From the NCBI GenBank assembly GCA_015680685.1, contig MNCI01030629.1, positions 223,171-287,170 of the forward strand: DNA of 64,000 nt. Reading direction: 5' to 3'. This document shows positions 11,517 through 23,527 of the stretch, piece after piece. Position 1 is the first letter of the stretch; each line of letters starts with the position of its first letter. Position numbers and translations under genes: made by a program. The stretch comes from Gnetum montanum. Taxonomy: Eukaryota > Streptophyta > Gnetopsida > Gnetales > Gnetaceae. The notes under the pieces were generated by a model. The model did not search any database, had not been told where the DNA came from, and was given only the letters and a program-made list of their open reading frames with translations.

Positions 11517-12546
11517 AATCTAGATTAAACTTTTTTTTGAGGGAAAGGAAAACCTAGTTCTATAGTGGTCTGGGCACAGCTAATAATTCATGGAAAGATT
11601 AAGAACATTAATAAAAATTTAAAATGTTGGAACAATTAGCTAAGAAATGACGAGCAAATAAAGTTAGATCACACCATTCATGTTGGAAAATGCATTGGTT
11701 GCAAGAACTTCACATTGTGTGTAGAGTTGTTGCTGCAAGGGTTTTGTGTTTACACCTCTTCCATTTATCCTAGCTTTGAGGGGTTTGAGTTAGTAAATCA
11801 TATAGGTATTGCCACCTCCAACGTGCACCTATTAAGCCTATAAGCTCATTCCATAAGTATTGGGTAGCTAGATAGCTAAAAAGGTAGTGGTCAATGGTCT
11901 TTGGTAGAGTCCCACAATGTGTACAAGTGCTATCATCAATCAAGCCTTTATGAAAAAGAAGCACCTTCACTAGTAATCTACCATGTAAACATTTAGACAT
12001 AAAAAATTTTCATTTGGGAATAATAACATCATGCCACCATGACTCTTTTATGGGGTCTTTGATACCTAGTGTAAGGCTTGTATAGGTCTCACATAGCTTA
12101 TATTGAGCCAAGTGATCCCATTGTACAATCTGATTTTGAATTCTAATATTCTGTTAGAACCAAGACCTTAATTTTTCAAAGCTCTACCATGTTGGACTTA
12201 CTCTTATAATGGTTAGAGAATTATGAAACAAAGTATTATTATAAAGGTATTGGGCTTACATTACTTGAATCCATGGTTTGTCTCCAAGGTAGAGTTGCTA
12301 AATAAGCTTCCCAAGTAATGTGAAATTAATGTGGTGTAGGTGCCAAATACCCCATCCTCCTTCCTATATTTGATGATAGAGATGATCCCAATTAATTGAG
12401 TGGAGATTGTGTTCTTTAACATGAGACCAAAGGAAACATCTTTTCAACTTTTCCAAGTGATTCAACATTGCTTCTAGAGCTTTATAATAGGATAAAAATA
12501 AAGAGGAATTTCCTGAAGCATGGAGAAAAGTAAATCTAGATTAAAC
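11517..12546 (-). mobile_element. 5'-truncated LINE (L1-type) insertion with 14-bp target duplication
   Basis: The direct repeat AATCTAGATTAAAC flanks the insert at 11517-11530 and 12533-12546. The insert body is 11531-12532. It begins with a run of eight T on the + strand, which is the poly(A) tail of a minus-strand element. The body encodes the end of a LINE RT and its zinc-binding domain. Short length, poly(A) end and a 14-bp duplication are the classical signs of target-primed reverse transcription with 5' truncation. It inserted into the LTR of copy C. Confidence 0.93.
11770..12530 (-). pseudogene. C-terminal end of LINE ORF2 (RT end and zf-RVT domain)
   Basis: One minus-strand frame is readable from about 12520 to 11770 with only a few stops. 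It first shows the plant-LINE block 'CFLWSH...INWDHLYHQ...GGWGIWHL...NFTLLGKLI', typical of the segment after the RT palm. Then it shows the zinc-binding domain found at the end of plant LINE ORF2 proteins, in an uninterrupted 76-residue stretch (12000-11770): LHGRLLVKVLLFHKG, C-T-H-C, then IDHYLFSY. The domain normally follows RT and has a C-x2-C pair, as here. Endonuclease and most of RT are absent through 5' truncation. Confidence 0.88.
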
Positions 12547-13109
12547 TAAGTGCTAAAAGTAAATCTAATCCAACCTATGTGATGATTATCGAACCCCATC
12601 TTATCATACACATCCTGAACTTACACTAACATTTCTAAGTTATCCTATGTCCACTTTCGAACACACTAAGTGATACATTGTTGTGATTACCAAATGTTAA
12701 GGTGTTTATACTTAAACATAGTCATTCTTATTCTACATAATTAATGTATAATTAAATAAAAACAATTAACTAAGTGTGCAGAATAGTAAGCATTAAGCTA
12801 AGTATCCATTAGGAATAAATTGCATTAAAGGCAAACCTAAACTAAGTCAAAGTGTTGAAATGGAATTAGCAGTCATGAAATGTATTTAGGTAAAAGGAAC
12901 TCAAATAAAGATTCAAGATAATTACTTTAAACTATGCTATAAGCACTTGATGATTATTCTAAGTTTTTACAAGGGAAAACTACAAACCATGCTGTAGGTA
13001 CTGGATGACTATTTTAAGTATTATATGAAAAAACTATAAGAGTTTTGTTAAGACTCTTGCAAGTTTGCCTCATAATACATAGAATAGTAATTGAGTGTCA
13101 TAAATGAAT

Positions 13110-14525
13110 TAGAGGAACTATTGATTTGAATAAGCATGAACAACATCTCCATGTTTGTAGGAGGTTACAACATTGCTTTGCAACATCATATATAGACCTT
13201 TCCTGATGCTTTCACCTTGGAAAACATTGAGAATGAATGGCAAAAGTTGAAGCTATTTCTAATGAATCTTAATAAAGAAGCTGAAGGTTGGTATTAGTTG
13301 TTAGAACTAGAAGCCATTAGAAGGTAGAATACAATGCTAGAGGCTATTCAATGATAAGTATCGAACATATTCTAAGTTGCCCAGCTTGAGGAAGTAGATT
13401 TAAGAATGAAGACAAGGTAATCCTAAATTCCTTGATGTAGCCTTGGGAAAATGCTAATCTATGTTAAATTGATATCCATGTCATGGCTTCTTTTAAATGG
13501 AACAACTACGATAAATCATAGATGAACTCTAGAATAAAACTAGATAAATTCTTGGGGTTTATTCCCAAAGGAAAGTTTTAGAGATGAGAGTTCATTCGAT
13601 TGAATAGTTGATTCATCATGTAGCTGAACAAGAAGAGCTAAATAAAAGAAAAAGTGCAAAGAAGTATAATAGGGAGACATCTCTTCGTAAAAAGAATTTT
13701 CATCTCTGTGAACTAGAAGAGGAGGCATTGATAGAAGAGGTGATCTAGCAAAAAATCTTACTGATCCAAAAATTTTTGGAGAAGAAAGTAGAGTAGGGTA
13801 GAGCCAAGGACAAAGAAAAAAGAAATAAGGAAGACACAAGAAGGAAACACTACTAGTAACAATAGAAAATGGTTGTAATTAAGAAGGTTGGTGACTCAAA
13901 TTTTGATGATGATTATTGTGACATATACTAATATGAATATCCTAAGGGTTATTAATTAGTAATGTCACATCTTCAAGAGATTGGAGCATATAAATTAAAC
14001 CTAAAATTTGTCAAAAGGTAAACATTGAGGTGGTTGCATTACCCTTAAGACAACTATTGAATGACCTATTACTAATATTAGTACTATTGTAGTGGGGATC
14101 CATCACAACCTTAAGAATATTATCATTAATAGTGACAAAATTCATAGTCATGGTGGATGATATCACTAAGGCAGTAGTTCCCCTCTAGGTAATCTAATTC
14201 TTATGAACATTGTTTTCAGCATCCTATGTTACCAAGTGGCTCTATTGCCCATTCTTCTACTCATTATTTCTTCCACTTCATGGACCAAATCTCTATCATA
14301 TGTTTCTCATCCTCACCAACACAACCAACCATATGCTTCTAACTCTTTACTATTTACTCTATCTATGCAAAGTAAAATCCCTTCATAGTCACAATAATGG
14401 AATGTTACCCAAGCTATAAACATGCAAGAAGGTAACATCTCTAGTGGTTCTAAGTGTAAGCCCTTAAAGTATTCATTTTTCAAACTTGCTAGTTTACCTA
14501 AACCTATGTAAGAATTTATGGCCAT
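13110..14525 (+). pseudogene. Copy D: gag fragment of a + strand Athila-like element
   Basis: The homology starts just before the capsid block MNNISMFVGGYN (about 13136), followed by ENIENEWQKLKLF (about 13218) and a charged middle region. At about 13915-13975 is the zinc-knuckle remnant 'YEYPKGY...SHLQE', then the P/S/Q-rich gag tail to 14525. Copy E's LTR interrupts it. Everything before the capsid, and its own LTR, are missing. It joins copy C at about 13060-13110 without a recognisable boundary, so an old deletion or rearrangement is likely. Small ORFs on either strand here are incidental. Confidence 0.65.
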
Positions 14526-15361
14526 TAATGAATCATATTTTGTTGAGCCCTGATATTGGATCTCCGATATCAGAGCTCAGGGTACGTTATCAGATATCTA
14601 ATATCACGGGTGCATGTTGGCATATAAATACAACAATTGGATGCATGATTCATTAATATTTTGATTAGTTTTTAGTGAAGATCTTGTAGTTTGTTTTCTC
14701 TAGAGTTAGAATATTTTTCGAGTGCCTACAATAGGTGTTAAAGAGTGTATAAATATTTATTCGAGCATTGTTGTACGTAAGCACCCTAGTGTGAATGACA
14801 ATAATGATGAACTTTCTGATAAACCTTGCAGCACTTGGAATAGATTAATGTTTCTTTATGCATTTAATATTAATGTAATTTATTTTAATGAATTTTAAAT
14901 AAGTAATTAATGTCGATTAAATAGCAAACATAAGCACAACCACTTTGAGCATATGTTTAACTTTTTGTAATCCCAGTAGAGCTTAACACTTGGTAACCCA
15001 TTGGTACTATAACATGTTCATGATGTGTACGGAAAGTGGGAACAAATGCCTATCTTAGGATTAGTTAAGTGTTAGTTAGTTACTAGATTAATTAGATTAA
15101 TTACATATTAAATATACTTTTTTTCCAGCACTTAGGTGATTAAGCCATAAAAGATAAAATGATAAAAATTAGATGTCTCAGTTACACTTAACCATATAGT
15201 TATACTTCACAAGTGGAACTAAGAAGACAATGATTGCAATGATTAGATTCACCTCCTAGAAACCAATGTATTTAGAGAGCTAAATTCTATAGAATTCGAC
15301 CATATCACTGAGTGAAAACTAGTGATTCATATGGTTGGGTGTAGGGTATACTTGCTGATCA
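14526..15361 (+). repeat. 5' LTR of copy E (836 bp)
   Basis: It starts TAATGAATCA (canonical TGATGAAT with a G to A change) and ends CTGATCA. U3 shows TGATATTGG, CCGATATCAG, CAGATATC and TAATATCAC, i.e. the GATATC-type array. The TATA box, CATATAAATAC, is near 14619. The later part has the LTR-wide block 'AGTGTGAATGACAATAATGATGAACTT'-like sequence near 14800. Confidence 0.88.
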
Positions 15362-17200
15362 TGGGGGATCCAAAGGGGGGAGTCATGGTAGGAATGAGGA
15401 TAAGCATCATGATGATGATCATGGCCATGAACATAGAAAAGGATGTGGTAGGCACTGTGGTGATGCTAATTCTCCTTCCTTTTCATCTTTGACATCCTAT
15501 TCTTCCTTCTCTAGCTTTGATTGAAGTTGTAGAGGATGTGGCCATGATGGAGGTGATCGACAAGATAGAGATGATCGTAGGGATTTTTGAACCAATTGAG
15601 ATCAGGAACATGGGCAATCATGGGAGGCCTACTACCATGAAAAAAAGGGAAGCAAAGGACATCATGGGCATCATAGCCATCATAGAGGCTATGACCATGC
15701 TGCACCTTTTCTTGCAACTCAAAATATGCTAAACATCATAAAGGTAGTGAGAATTCCAACAAGGCATGTAAAAGATAGTAGAATTAAATAGTTGGATATG
15801 AACAATATCCCTAAGTTTGAAGGGGAATATAACTTAGATCCACAGAATCATCTTTAAGCCTTTCACAATGCTTATGCCTTATAGAACGTGGAGAATGAAT
15901 GACAAAAATTAAAGTTGTTCATAAGGATGCTCATTAAATAAGTTGAAAGTTGGTATTGGTCCACGGAGCCAAAATCAACCCATAGATGGAGAACAATGCT
16001 TGATCTCTTCAATGATAAGTATTAAATGTACTCTCGAGTGTCCAACTTGAGAAAGTAGATCAAAGGTTGGAAACAAGGAACACATGAACCCTTGGATGTA
16101 GCCATGGATAAGTAGTATTGTCTTTTGCATCAATTTCTTGATCATGTTTATTGTCAAAGGGAGTAGCTCTACCATATCATAGATGGGCTGCATATAGAAA
16201 CAAGAAGAACTCTTTAGATCTATGTCCAAGGGAGACTTTCAGAATATAGGGTCCATCAGATTCAAAGGCTAATAGAGCAAGTTGCTAATGAAGAAGGAGA
16301 GTTCAGGAAAAGGGAAAGTGCGGAGGAGTAAAACTTGGACCCTTTCATCAGAAAAGGGAAGTTTAGTTATGTGACAATAAGGAGGAGGAACCACTTGATG
16401 AGGTGGTGTAATGAAAAACTTTATCGATTGAAAAATCTATTTTTGAAATTTTAGCCATGGTAGAAAAAATGTGGGACTATTTGGATGAGAAGTTCCAAAC
16501 CACTCTAAAAATAAAAGAGGAATCCAAAGAGCAAAGTAGTGATTGTAGTCATAGGAGAGGGAAGGAAGTTGAACATGTCCACCAAAGAGATAAGGGTAAT
16601 GTTGCTATAGTAGAGGAGGTTGTGGACTCTAAATTAGATGATGATGATGAATGTGATATCTACCACTATGAACATCCCAAGGGATGTTGCCCCATTTTGT
16701 CACACTTGTAAGAGTCTGGGGTGTATGCTTTAAATCCTAGAATAGTGAGAATGTAAGCACCTAGAAGGTTGCCTTAAGGATAAGGCAACCCAAGGTAGTT
16801 TCATCTATAGTAAGCCTATTATCCAAGTGGAGCTCTACCATAATATTATGAGCAATACCATCAGGGACAACATCCATAGTCATGGGGGATGTTACCACCA
16901 TGATAGTAGTGCCCTTATTGGTAGCCTAATCCCTATGGGTACTATGTTTAGCAACCCATGTCTCTGCATGAGTCTTCCAGTCATGCTTCATTCCAACATC
17001 ACTACTACCCTCTTGAATACTATAGAGCCTAATCTCCAAGATGGGAATCCCCATTTTCTTACATTCTTCCTTATCCTCTCACACATGTCCCTCCATCCTT
17101 AACTTAATTACCACCTACTCCATCAATGCAAGGTGATATTTCATCCTAGCCACAACAACGTAACACCACCAGGGTTGTTAAGTTACAACTGGCACCTCAG
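15362..17200 (+). pseudogene. gag of copy E, N-terminus missing
   Basis: It begins abruptly in the His/Asp/Gly/Arg-rich linker (15362-15700), equivalent to about residue 200 of gag in copy B, then the capsid region (15790-16100) with 'W-TMLDLFND-Y' near 16000. The zinc-knuckle block CDIYHYEHPKGCC is at about 16652-16690, in an open stretch (16457-16711) that carries 'KIKEESKEQ' as in B. A proline/serine/histidine-rich tail runs to 17200. The missing N-terminal part and primer site were probably removed by one deletion next to the LTR. Stops are numerous. Confidence 0.75.
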
Positions 17201-17439
17201 CCAAGTGGTTTAGAATGTATATAGCAAAAAATACCATTCTTTCAAATCAATAGTCCTACAAAGCTTTCATAGACATATGCAGTCGATTTCCCTACTTCTC
17301 CCTCATCCTCTACATCTACATAATTTGAGTTCCCTTCAAAATAACCACCTCCCTTAGGGCATACCGTCATGTTAACCCATGCGGTAATTGATTGGAAAAG
17401 GCTATCCACCTTTCCAAAAAAAAGATATGATCCTGGGAG

Positions 17440-17850
17440 TTTCCTCATCTATTTGCAAATCATTGGGAATGAGCGTTGCAAGGCTCTTTTGAATTTTTAA
17501 ATATAATTTCTCATGAGATGTACACAACCTAGAACCTGCCTTCACTCAAGAAGAGCAACATTCATCTTGAGTTAGCAAACCAATCCATCATTGTTCCCTT
17601 TGGATTGGTGGAGGATATTGTAACCACTATCTATGGGTGGTCCTATCTTGCTAAATTCTTGATGATATATGTTGATAACTACAAGGGAAACTTTTCAATT
17701 ATCATGGGAAGGGCTTAGTTAAGCACCATTGATGCATGACTGGGAATCAGAGACCTCTTCTTAGAGATTTCCAAGGAAAATGCATTTAGGAAGATAGAGA
17801 AGAAGAGAGTTCCATGCATCACGTATAGTGATACAAGGTGCAATTGTGTG
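17440..17850 (+). pseudogene. Aspartic protease of copy E
   Basis: It aligns to the protease region of copy A from 'ERCKALL' (about 17471) through 'SNIHLELANQSIIVPFGL' (about 17555-17605), the 'G-FSIIMGRA' block and 'PCITYSDTRCN' near 17812. The catalytic segment is destroyed by stops. The strand and position before RT fit the gag-pro-pol order. Confidence 0.72.
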
Positions 17851-19720
17851 TAGAAACTATGGTCCATAAAAAGTACATTAATCATAGCATGTAGATAGTA
17901 TGTAGATGAGACAAAAATCCAAAGGTGCCTATATGTAGTAGCCACAAAATAAGAGGGCACCTAGTGGCTGATAACTAATCCTAATAGTAGCTCAACAATT
18001 TGCATGAAACTAAATGAGAGCTTGATGAGTGCTTATGTTGAAGGCATGGATGAGATGGAGTAGATCCATCACTAACTCTCTAATGAACCCAATGATACTT
18101 ATTAGGGAGAGTTGAAAATTCCTAAGAGCTTTATATAGGAGCCCCTAGAGTTGAAAACTCTACTTCTTGGCATGGAATATGATTTTTTGAATAATAGAAA
18201 GTTGGTGATAATCAATGTTGACCTTGCTTCTAAACAAAAGGAGAAGCTATTGAAGGTGACCAACAAATGGCCAATAACCTTTGCTTGGTCATATCCTAAA
18301 CTCACTGGGATTGATCCTAGGATATGCTAGCACTGCATCTATATATATCCTTTCATGAAGCCAAAGAGGTAGCTACAGTGATGATTAAATTTCAAAATCA
18401 AGTAGATCATTAAGGAGGAGATTGAAAAACTCCTCAAGGTGAGGTTCATCTATCCCATTGTAGATAGCGACTGGGTTAGCCCACTTGTGATAGTGCCAAA
18501 GAAAGGTGGTAAGTGGAAAGCCTGTATTGACATTAGGATATTGAACATGACAACTTAAAAAGATCATTTTCCATGCCATTTGTGGATCAGGTGTTGGACA
18601 CCATTTCTGGGCATTGCTTCTATAGCTTTGTAAATGGTTATAGTGACTATAACCAAATCTAGATTGCACTTGAGGATCAAGCCAAAACCACATTTATAAG
18701 TCCTTGGGGGACTTTTTCATAAAGAAATATGCCATTTGATCTATGAAATGCCCCTACAACCTTCCAACACCTTATCCTTAGCATCTTTCAACAACACATT
18801 GGTAGTAGGGTGGAAGTCTTCATGGATGACTTCTCCACCTATGGTGTAACATTTGAGCAAGCCCTAGATCACCTTGAGCAAGTACTAAGAAGGTGCATGG
18901 AGAAAAACCTTTAGCTTAACTAGCAAAAAAGCCATATGATGGTATAGGAAGGCATTGTTTTGGGGCACAGAATATTTGAAAAAGGGATTAAGGTGGACCT
19001 TGAGAAAATAAGGGTCATCCAAGGAATTACCCATCAAACAAAAATTGTTAAAGATGTTTGGTCATTCCTTGGTCACATTAGCTACTAGTGACACTTTATA
19101 GAGGATTTCTCTATGATCGCCATACCATTAGTAGAACTTACAAAGAAGGATGCTTCATTCATCTAGATCAAGAAATGTGAGAAGGAATTCTAGCAATCCA
19201 AGTAGAAGCTTATAGAAATTCTAATTCTACAAGAATTTGATTGGTCCAGAATATTCTACATTATGATAGATGTATGAAATTATGCCTTGGGGGTTGTTCT
19301 CATGTAGTTAGATGATCAGAAACATCCTTACTACACTTGTTGCATGAGTTGAAGTATTGTGGGTGCACAGCTAAACTACCTCACAATGGTGAAAGAATTG
19401 ATGGTGGTGGTGTATGCCATGAAACAATTCAAGCACTATGTGCTTGGATACAATGTGTTCATGAACATAGACCATAGTTCAATCTAGGTTTTGATGAACA
19501 AACCAATGGTGATCCCCATATCATACCATGACTTGTGATCTTGCAAGAATTTGATCTTATGATGGTACATCAAAAGGGAATTGAGAATGTGGTTGTAGAT
19601 CACTTATCTTGGTTCATATTGGATAACAAAGAGGAGGGGAGCCCACTTTCTAATCAATTTCTTGATGAACTTCTCTTTGCTGATGCTATAGATGAACAAG
19701 TGCCTAATGAGCCTAACTAG
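17851..19720 (+). pseudogene. Linker, reverse transcriptase and RNase H of copy E
   Basis: The linker (17851-18340) matches copy A. RT follows with KGGKWKACIDI near 18503, FVDQVLDTIS near 18580, FMDDFSTYG at about 18820 (both catalytic Asp intact), GIVLGHRIFEKGIKVD near 18955, and the thumb 'FLGHISY'. RNase H (about 19140-19620) keeps 'LTKKDASF' and the 'LTMVKELMVVVYAMKQF' block, and ends with 'GIENVVVDHLSW' in an open stretch (19535-19720). Role: cDNA synthesis and template RNA removal. Frameshifts and stops show it is inactive. Confidence 0.85.
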
Positions 19721-20960
19721 GACATTGCCATTCTCACCTATATTCTTACTTAGGAGATGCCACAAAATTTGTACCACAAGAAGAAACAACATTTTCTTCA
19801 CCAGGTGAAACACTTCATGGACATCAATAAACATCTTCACAAGTTGTGTGCTAATGGCCTGGTTCGTTGGTGTGTTCTTAACATCGATTAACTGCATGTT
19901 CTCCAAGATTCTCATGAGGGTCTTGTGGGGGCCACTATGCTAGGAGATGCACAACCATTAAGATCCTCATGGTAGGATATTATTGGCCAACACTCTTTAG
20001 GAATACTCACCAATTCATCTACTCCTGTGAACGCTACCAACATGATGGTGGAATGATCGCTCGTATAGAGGATCCTCAGTAGTGGATCCAACCATTGGAA
20101 CCCTTTAACATCTAGGGCATTGACGTCATGGGTCCCATCACATCCATGTCAAATGAAAAGGTGTACATCATAGTCACTGCTTACAATTATATGAAATGGG
20201 TATAAGTAGCAACTATCACCAATTGTACATCTTTTATAGCTACTTAGTTTGTACAACATGTTGTAAATAGATTTGGTGTGTCACATGCACTTATTTCTGA
20301 TAATGGTACTCACTTTACAGGAACTACCTTTTAGAAGCTCATGCAACTCCTAGGGGTAGAACATAAATTAACAACACCCTACCACCCCTAAGCCAATAGT
20401 CAAGTAGAGGTAAAAAATAGGGAAATCACTAAGATCTTAACAAGAATAGTTAGCAAATATAGGAGAGTTTGGAGCACAAAACTCAATGATGCCCCTTGGA
20501 CCTATTTCTCCACTTGGAAAATCCCTATAGACTATTCTCCCTATGAGCTCGTGTGCCAAAAACTTCCAACTCTTCCTATTTAGTCTGAGCTTTGTACACT
20601 TTCAATAGCTTGTGACCTTAACCTTGACCTAATTCAAGCACAAAAATAAACACTAATGAACCTCAACTTTCTAGAAAAAAGTTGATTGGTAGCCTTGTTA
20701 TCTAATGAGTTACACAAGCCATTCAACAAGTAACACCATGACCTCGAAATAAGGAAAGTAAAATTTCATCTAGAAGATAAGGTCCTTTATTGGAACCCCA
20801 CACATATGCCATAAAGAACTAAGTTCCAAACGTTATGGGAAGGTTCTTACATCATCTATGAAACCTTTCCTATTGGGGCCATGTTGATCTACAAACTTGA
20901 AAGCCCAAATAAGTTCCATGAGTCTAAGAAAGCTAGTGACCGCAACACCACCTCGGATGG
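19721..20960 (+). pseudogene. Integrase of copy E
   Basis: The N-terminal zinc-binding part spans about 19800-20050 ('GLVRWC' block, then a His/Cys region). The catalytic core keeps 'LISDNGTHF' (second Asp, about 20290) and 'EVKNREI' (Glu, about 20410), but the first Asp site reads A-Y-N-Y-M-K-W, where D-Y-x-x-K-W is usual. After the core, 'WSTKLNDA', 'YSPYELV' and a C-terminal basic region end at about 20950, just before the purine tract. Role: insertion of cDNA. Stops and a lost catalytic Asp make it dead. Confidence 0.82.
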
Positions 20961-23154
20961 ACAAGCATGATTAGTATTTTGGATATCCTCCTTCCAACTC
21001 AGTCATGGGGGAGACAACCATCTATTTTGATCATACAAAGTGGCTCCTCAATTTTTACTCTTTTTACCTTTACACTCTTTTGTTTTTACATCTTTTCATT
21101 TTATACCATTTTTTGTTTCACAACATCATTAGTACATTTTTCTCTTTCTTACACATTTTACAATTTTTTCTATAGTTTACTTTATTTGGCTTGAGTTTTT
21201 CTTGTGTTTTCTTTGTCTTGTTTTCCTTTATTGCCAATAGGATAGTGCTCTATAAGCTACTTGATGGTGGTTTATACTATAATGTTATTTGATTGTTAAT
21301 GTTTGGATTCTATCTTTGAATTTTGGTATTGATAACTAACACATGGTTTATTTTTCATGAAATAGGTAGTGAGTTCATGTCATCCACCCATACACAAACA
21401 TTATGGTTTCCTTATTTTGGAAATATGAGGTTCCTTCCTTAATGAAACTTTTAATGAAATTTTGACCTTAGTAGTTTTTAAACTTGGGAAGGATTACATG
21501 GATTGATAAGGGTGTGACTTCAAGGGGATTTGATGCTCTCTATACTTGCCTACCCTCTTAAGTGCATGAGTGTTTTCATGGATCTCTTGCTATTCCATTG
21601 TTGACCAATAACATGAAGCTAAAAGTCTTTGCATGGTGTGGTTCCCATCCAAAAATCATAAAAATATAAAATTCAAAAAAAAAATGATGGGAATTCAAAG
21701 CACATCCCTTAGCCTTAATAATGGGCTACAAGCATTGGTTATGGGACTAGAAAGACATGTTACCCATGCCTAAAGGTCCCCTTTAACTAAGGCAATTTTT
21801 TGCTTCATGCTTCTCTTTTCTTCTCTTTTAGGAATCATGATTGATTTGTGGAAGCATTCTTGTATCTCGAGGAAGTGGATTTGTCTTAGAGTATTGATGC
21901 AAAGTCATTGGAAGTGGTTGGTTTTGATCTAGACTAAGAATGGACTTTATCAGGTCATCTTAACCATAAGATCCACAAGGGACTTCATGTGACCATGATT
22001 TGGGACTCCATTCCACCTTCTCTTTCATCTACCATTGCTTCCCATAATTCACCTCAATCGAAATTTTTCATGGTTTTGTTCAATGTCTTAGTTTGATATG
22101 TCAAAATTTGTAGGTAGATTCTTACAGATTTAATCCTTAACTTTTCACAACCATTAATCAACCATGGGGTCCACAGACTTTGTGGTTTGAAGGCGTGCAA
22201 GAGCATTAAGGGAATGAACCTACTTTGGGAAGGATCCACTTGCATACTTGTTGGTTGGGTTAGTTAAGTTCTTTATCCTTAGGCATTTTTCATGATCAAA
22301 TCCTTTGTATGCCCCATCAGTGACATCCAATAATGCACTCCTTCATAATATTCTCCACTAAAAAATTCCTTTTGTTGTGAATTATCTAACCCCCTTCAAG
22401 AATTTCATCATGTTCATGGCATTGTTTTTCCTTTGTTTTTTAGTCCTATTGCTACTAGAGGTATGCTTTACGTTGTGGGGCCCACACACTAGGTTTTTGA
22501 TGGAATTTTTTTGACATTTTTCTAACTCCCACAAAGGTTTAACTAATGAAATAATATTGAAATCAACAATTTATGAGGGTAAAACCTTTCAACAAACTTT
22601 GGTAGCCATAGAAATCTAATAATATTAAAATATTAAAATAATCAAATCTGCCATAATCACAACTTAGCTAAGTGTAACTACCCAAGAGAGATAGGATACC
22701 TATATGTTACAAGTTACATATCACATACTAACCCTTGATTCTATTGTGATCACAGATGACACTAATAAGGAAACATGGATTGGAAGTGGGATCATTCCAA
22801 CTGAAGGACAAGCGACTTAGAGTTGGGAGAGGTGAACAACCTAAACAACCTTAGGAGGAGGCAGTAGGAGACCATGCAATGGGATGTCTTTAGGACTGTT
22901 TGATATTCTTCCTTTTTTTTAAGCTACCAGAGGGATTTGGATGTCAATTTTTGCGAGGGTGTTCAATTTTGTTTTCATGAACATCAAATTTTGTAAAAGA
23001 TTGTAAATCCATACGCTTGGGCACTTAGTGTCTATTTGTTTAGTCTAAGTTAGTTTCTATGTCAGTTAATTAGTGAATAATTCCATTATTTTGCAAAGAA
23101 CTAGTTTCTCCTTTTTTTCACTCAAGGATGAGTTTTCATTTAGTCATGGGGGTA
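20961..23154 (+). other. 3' leader of copy E with purine tracts and short ORF3 remnant
   Basis: No long ORF. AGTCATGGGG is at 21001-21010 right after integrase. A T-rich block (21050-21230) and leader blocks shared with copy A follow ('CTACTTTGGGAAGGATCCACTTG' type near 22222). A decayed second purine tract, GTTGTGGGGCCC, is at 22472-22483 and aligns to 3129-3140 of copy A. An acceptor-like GATCACAG directly precedes ATG at 22756. The third purine tract, AGTCATGGGGGTA, is at 23142-23154. The ATG-to-LTR distance is only about 385 bp, as in A, and no U3-like block is present. Confidence 0.65.
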
Positions 23155-23430
23155 TGATGAATTGTATTTTGTTGAAACCTAATATCAAATCCTTGATATC
23201 GAAGCTTAGGCTACATTATTGGATATTTGATATTGCGGGATGTGTGCTAGCCTATAAATACAACACTTGGTTACATGATTCATTAGTCTTTTCATTAATT
23301 ATTAGCAAAGCTCTTGTAGTTTGTTTTCTCTAGAGTTAGAATATTTTCCAAGTGCACACAGTAGGAGTCAAAGAGTGTACGGATCTTTATTTGAGCATTG
23401 TTGCACCTAAGCACCCCAGTGTGAATGGCA
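23155..23430 (+). repeat. Truncated 3' LTR of copy E
   Basis: It starts TGATGAATTG after the polypurine tract and follows the 5' LTR of E through U3 (TGATATCG, TTGATATTG), TATAAATAC (about 23253), the 'TCTAGAGTTAGAAT' block and on to 'GTGTGAATGGCA'. There LTR homology stops. About 560 bp of LTR are missing. Confidence 0.85.
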
Positions 23431-23438
23431 TTGTTGTA

Positions 23439-23527
23439 CCTTTGCTTAACTATCTAAATGTTCATGCATTTTGTATAGTAATATAATGTGCCAGTACATG
23501 TAGAAAATTTAGATAGTTAAGTAAAGG
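23439..23527. repeat. 89-bp hairpin (21-bp inverted repeat) at the E/F junction
   Basis: The arms 23439-23459 and 23507-23527 are inverted copies differing at one position, enclosing a 47-bp loop. The hairpin sits exactly between the broken LTR of E and the start of F homology. It could be a very small MITE or a fold-back product formed at a repaired break. No target duplication is evident. Confidence 0.75.

Larger units (their letters stand above)
9078..13090 (-). mobile_element. Copy C: Athila-like element, 5' LTR and gag only
   Basis: On the minus strand an LTR (from about 13090 down to 11275, split by a LINE) is followed by a decayed primer site and gag (about 11240 to 9180), which copy B interrupts at 9078. 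The far end of the LTR is missing or unrecognisable: homology fades between 13040 and 13100, where + strand gag of copy D starts. It is more degraded than B, consistent with being the older host of B. Confidence 0.75.
11275..13090 (-). repeat. 5' LTR of copy C, interrupted by a LINE
   Basis: It starts TGATGAGTTGTGAGG at 11275 (the U5 end in minus orientation), like the LTR of B at 8263. LTR sequence runs to 11530, resumes at 12533, and matches LTR blocks such as 'GATTACCAAATGTTAAGG' (about 12695) and the R region near 12910. The U3 start, with its TATA box and TGATGAA end, cannot be found; the LTR seems truncated near 13060-13100. Confidence 0.7.
14526..23430 (+). mobile_element. Copy E: Athila-like element, gag-pro-pol present but decayed
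   Basis: 5' LTR (14526-15361), gag, protease, RT, RNase H, integrase, 3' leader and a truncated 3' LTR (23155 to about 23430), all on the + strand. The two LTR segments are clearly a pair: both share 'ATTTTGTTGA' and 'CTCTAGAGTTAGAATATTTT'. The primer site and the first part of gag are missing, because gag linker sequence abuts the LTR at 15362. It inserted into copy D gag at 14525/14526. It is the only + strand copy in the window with all pol domains, but it has many stops. Confidence 0.85.
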
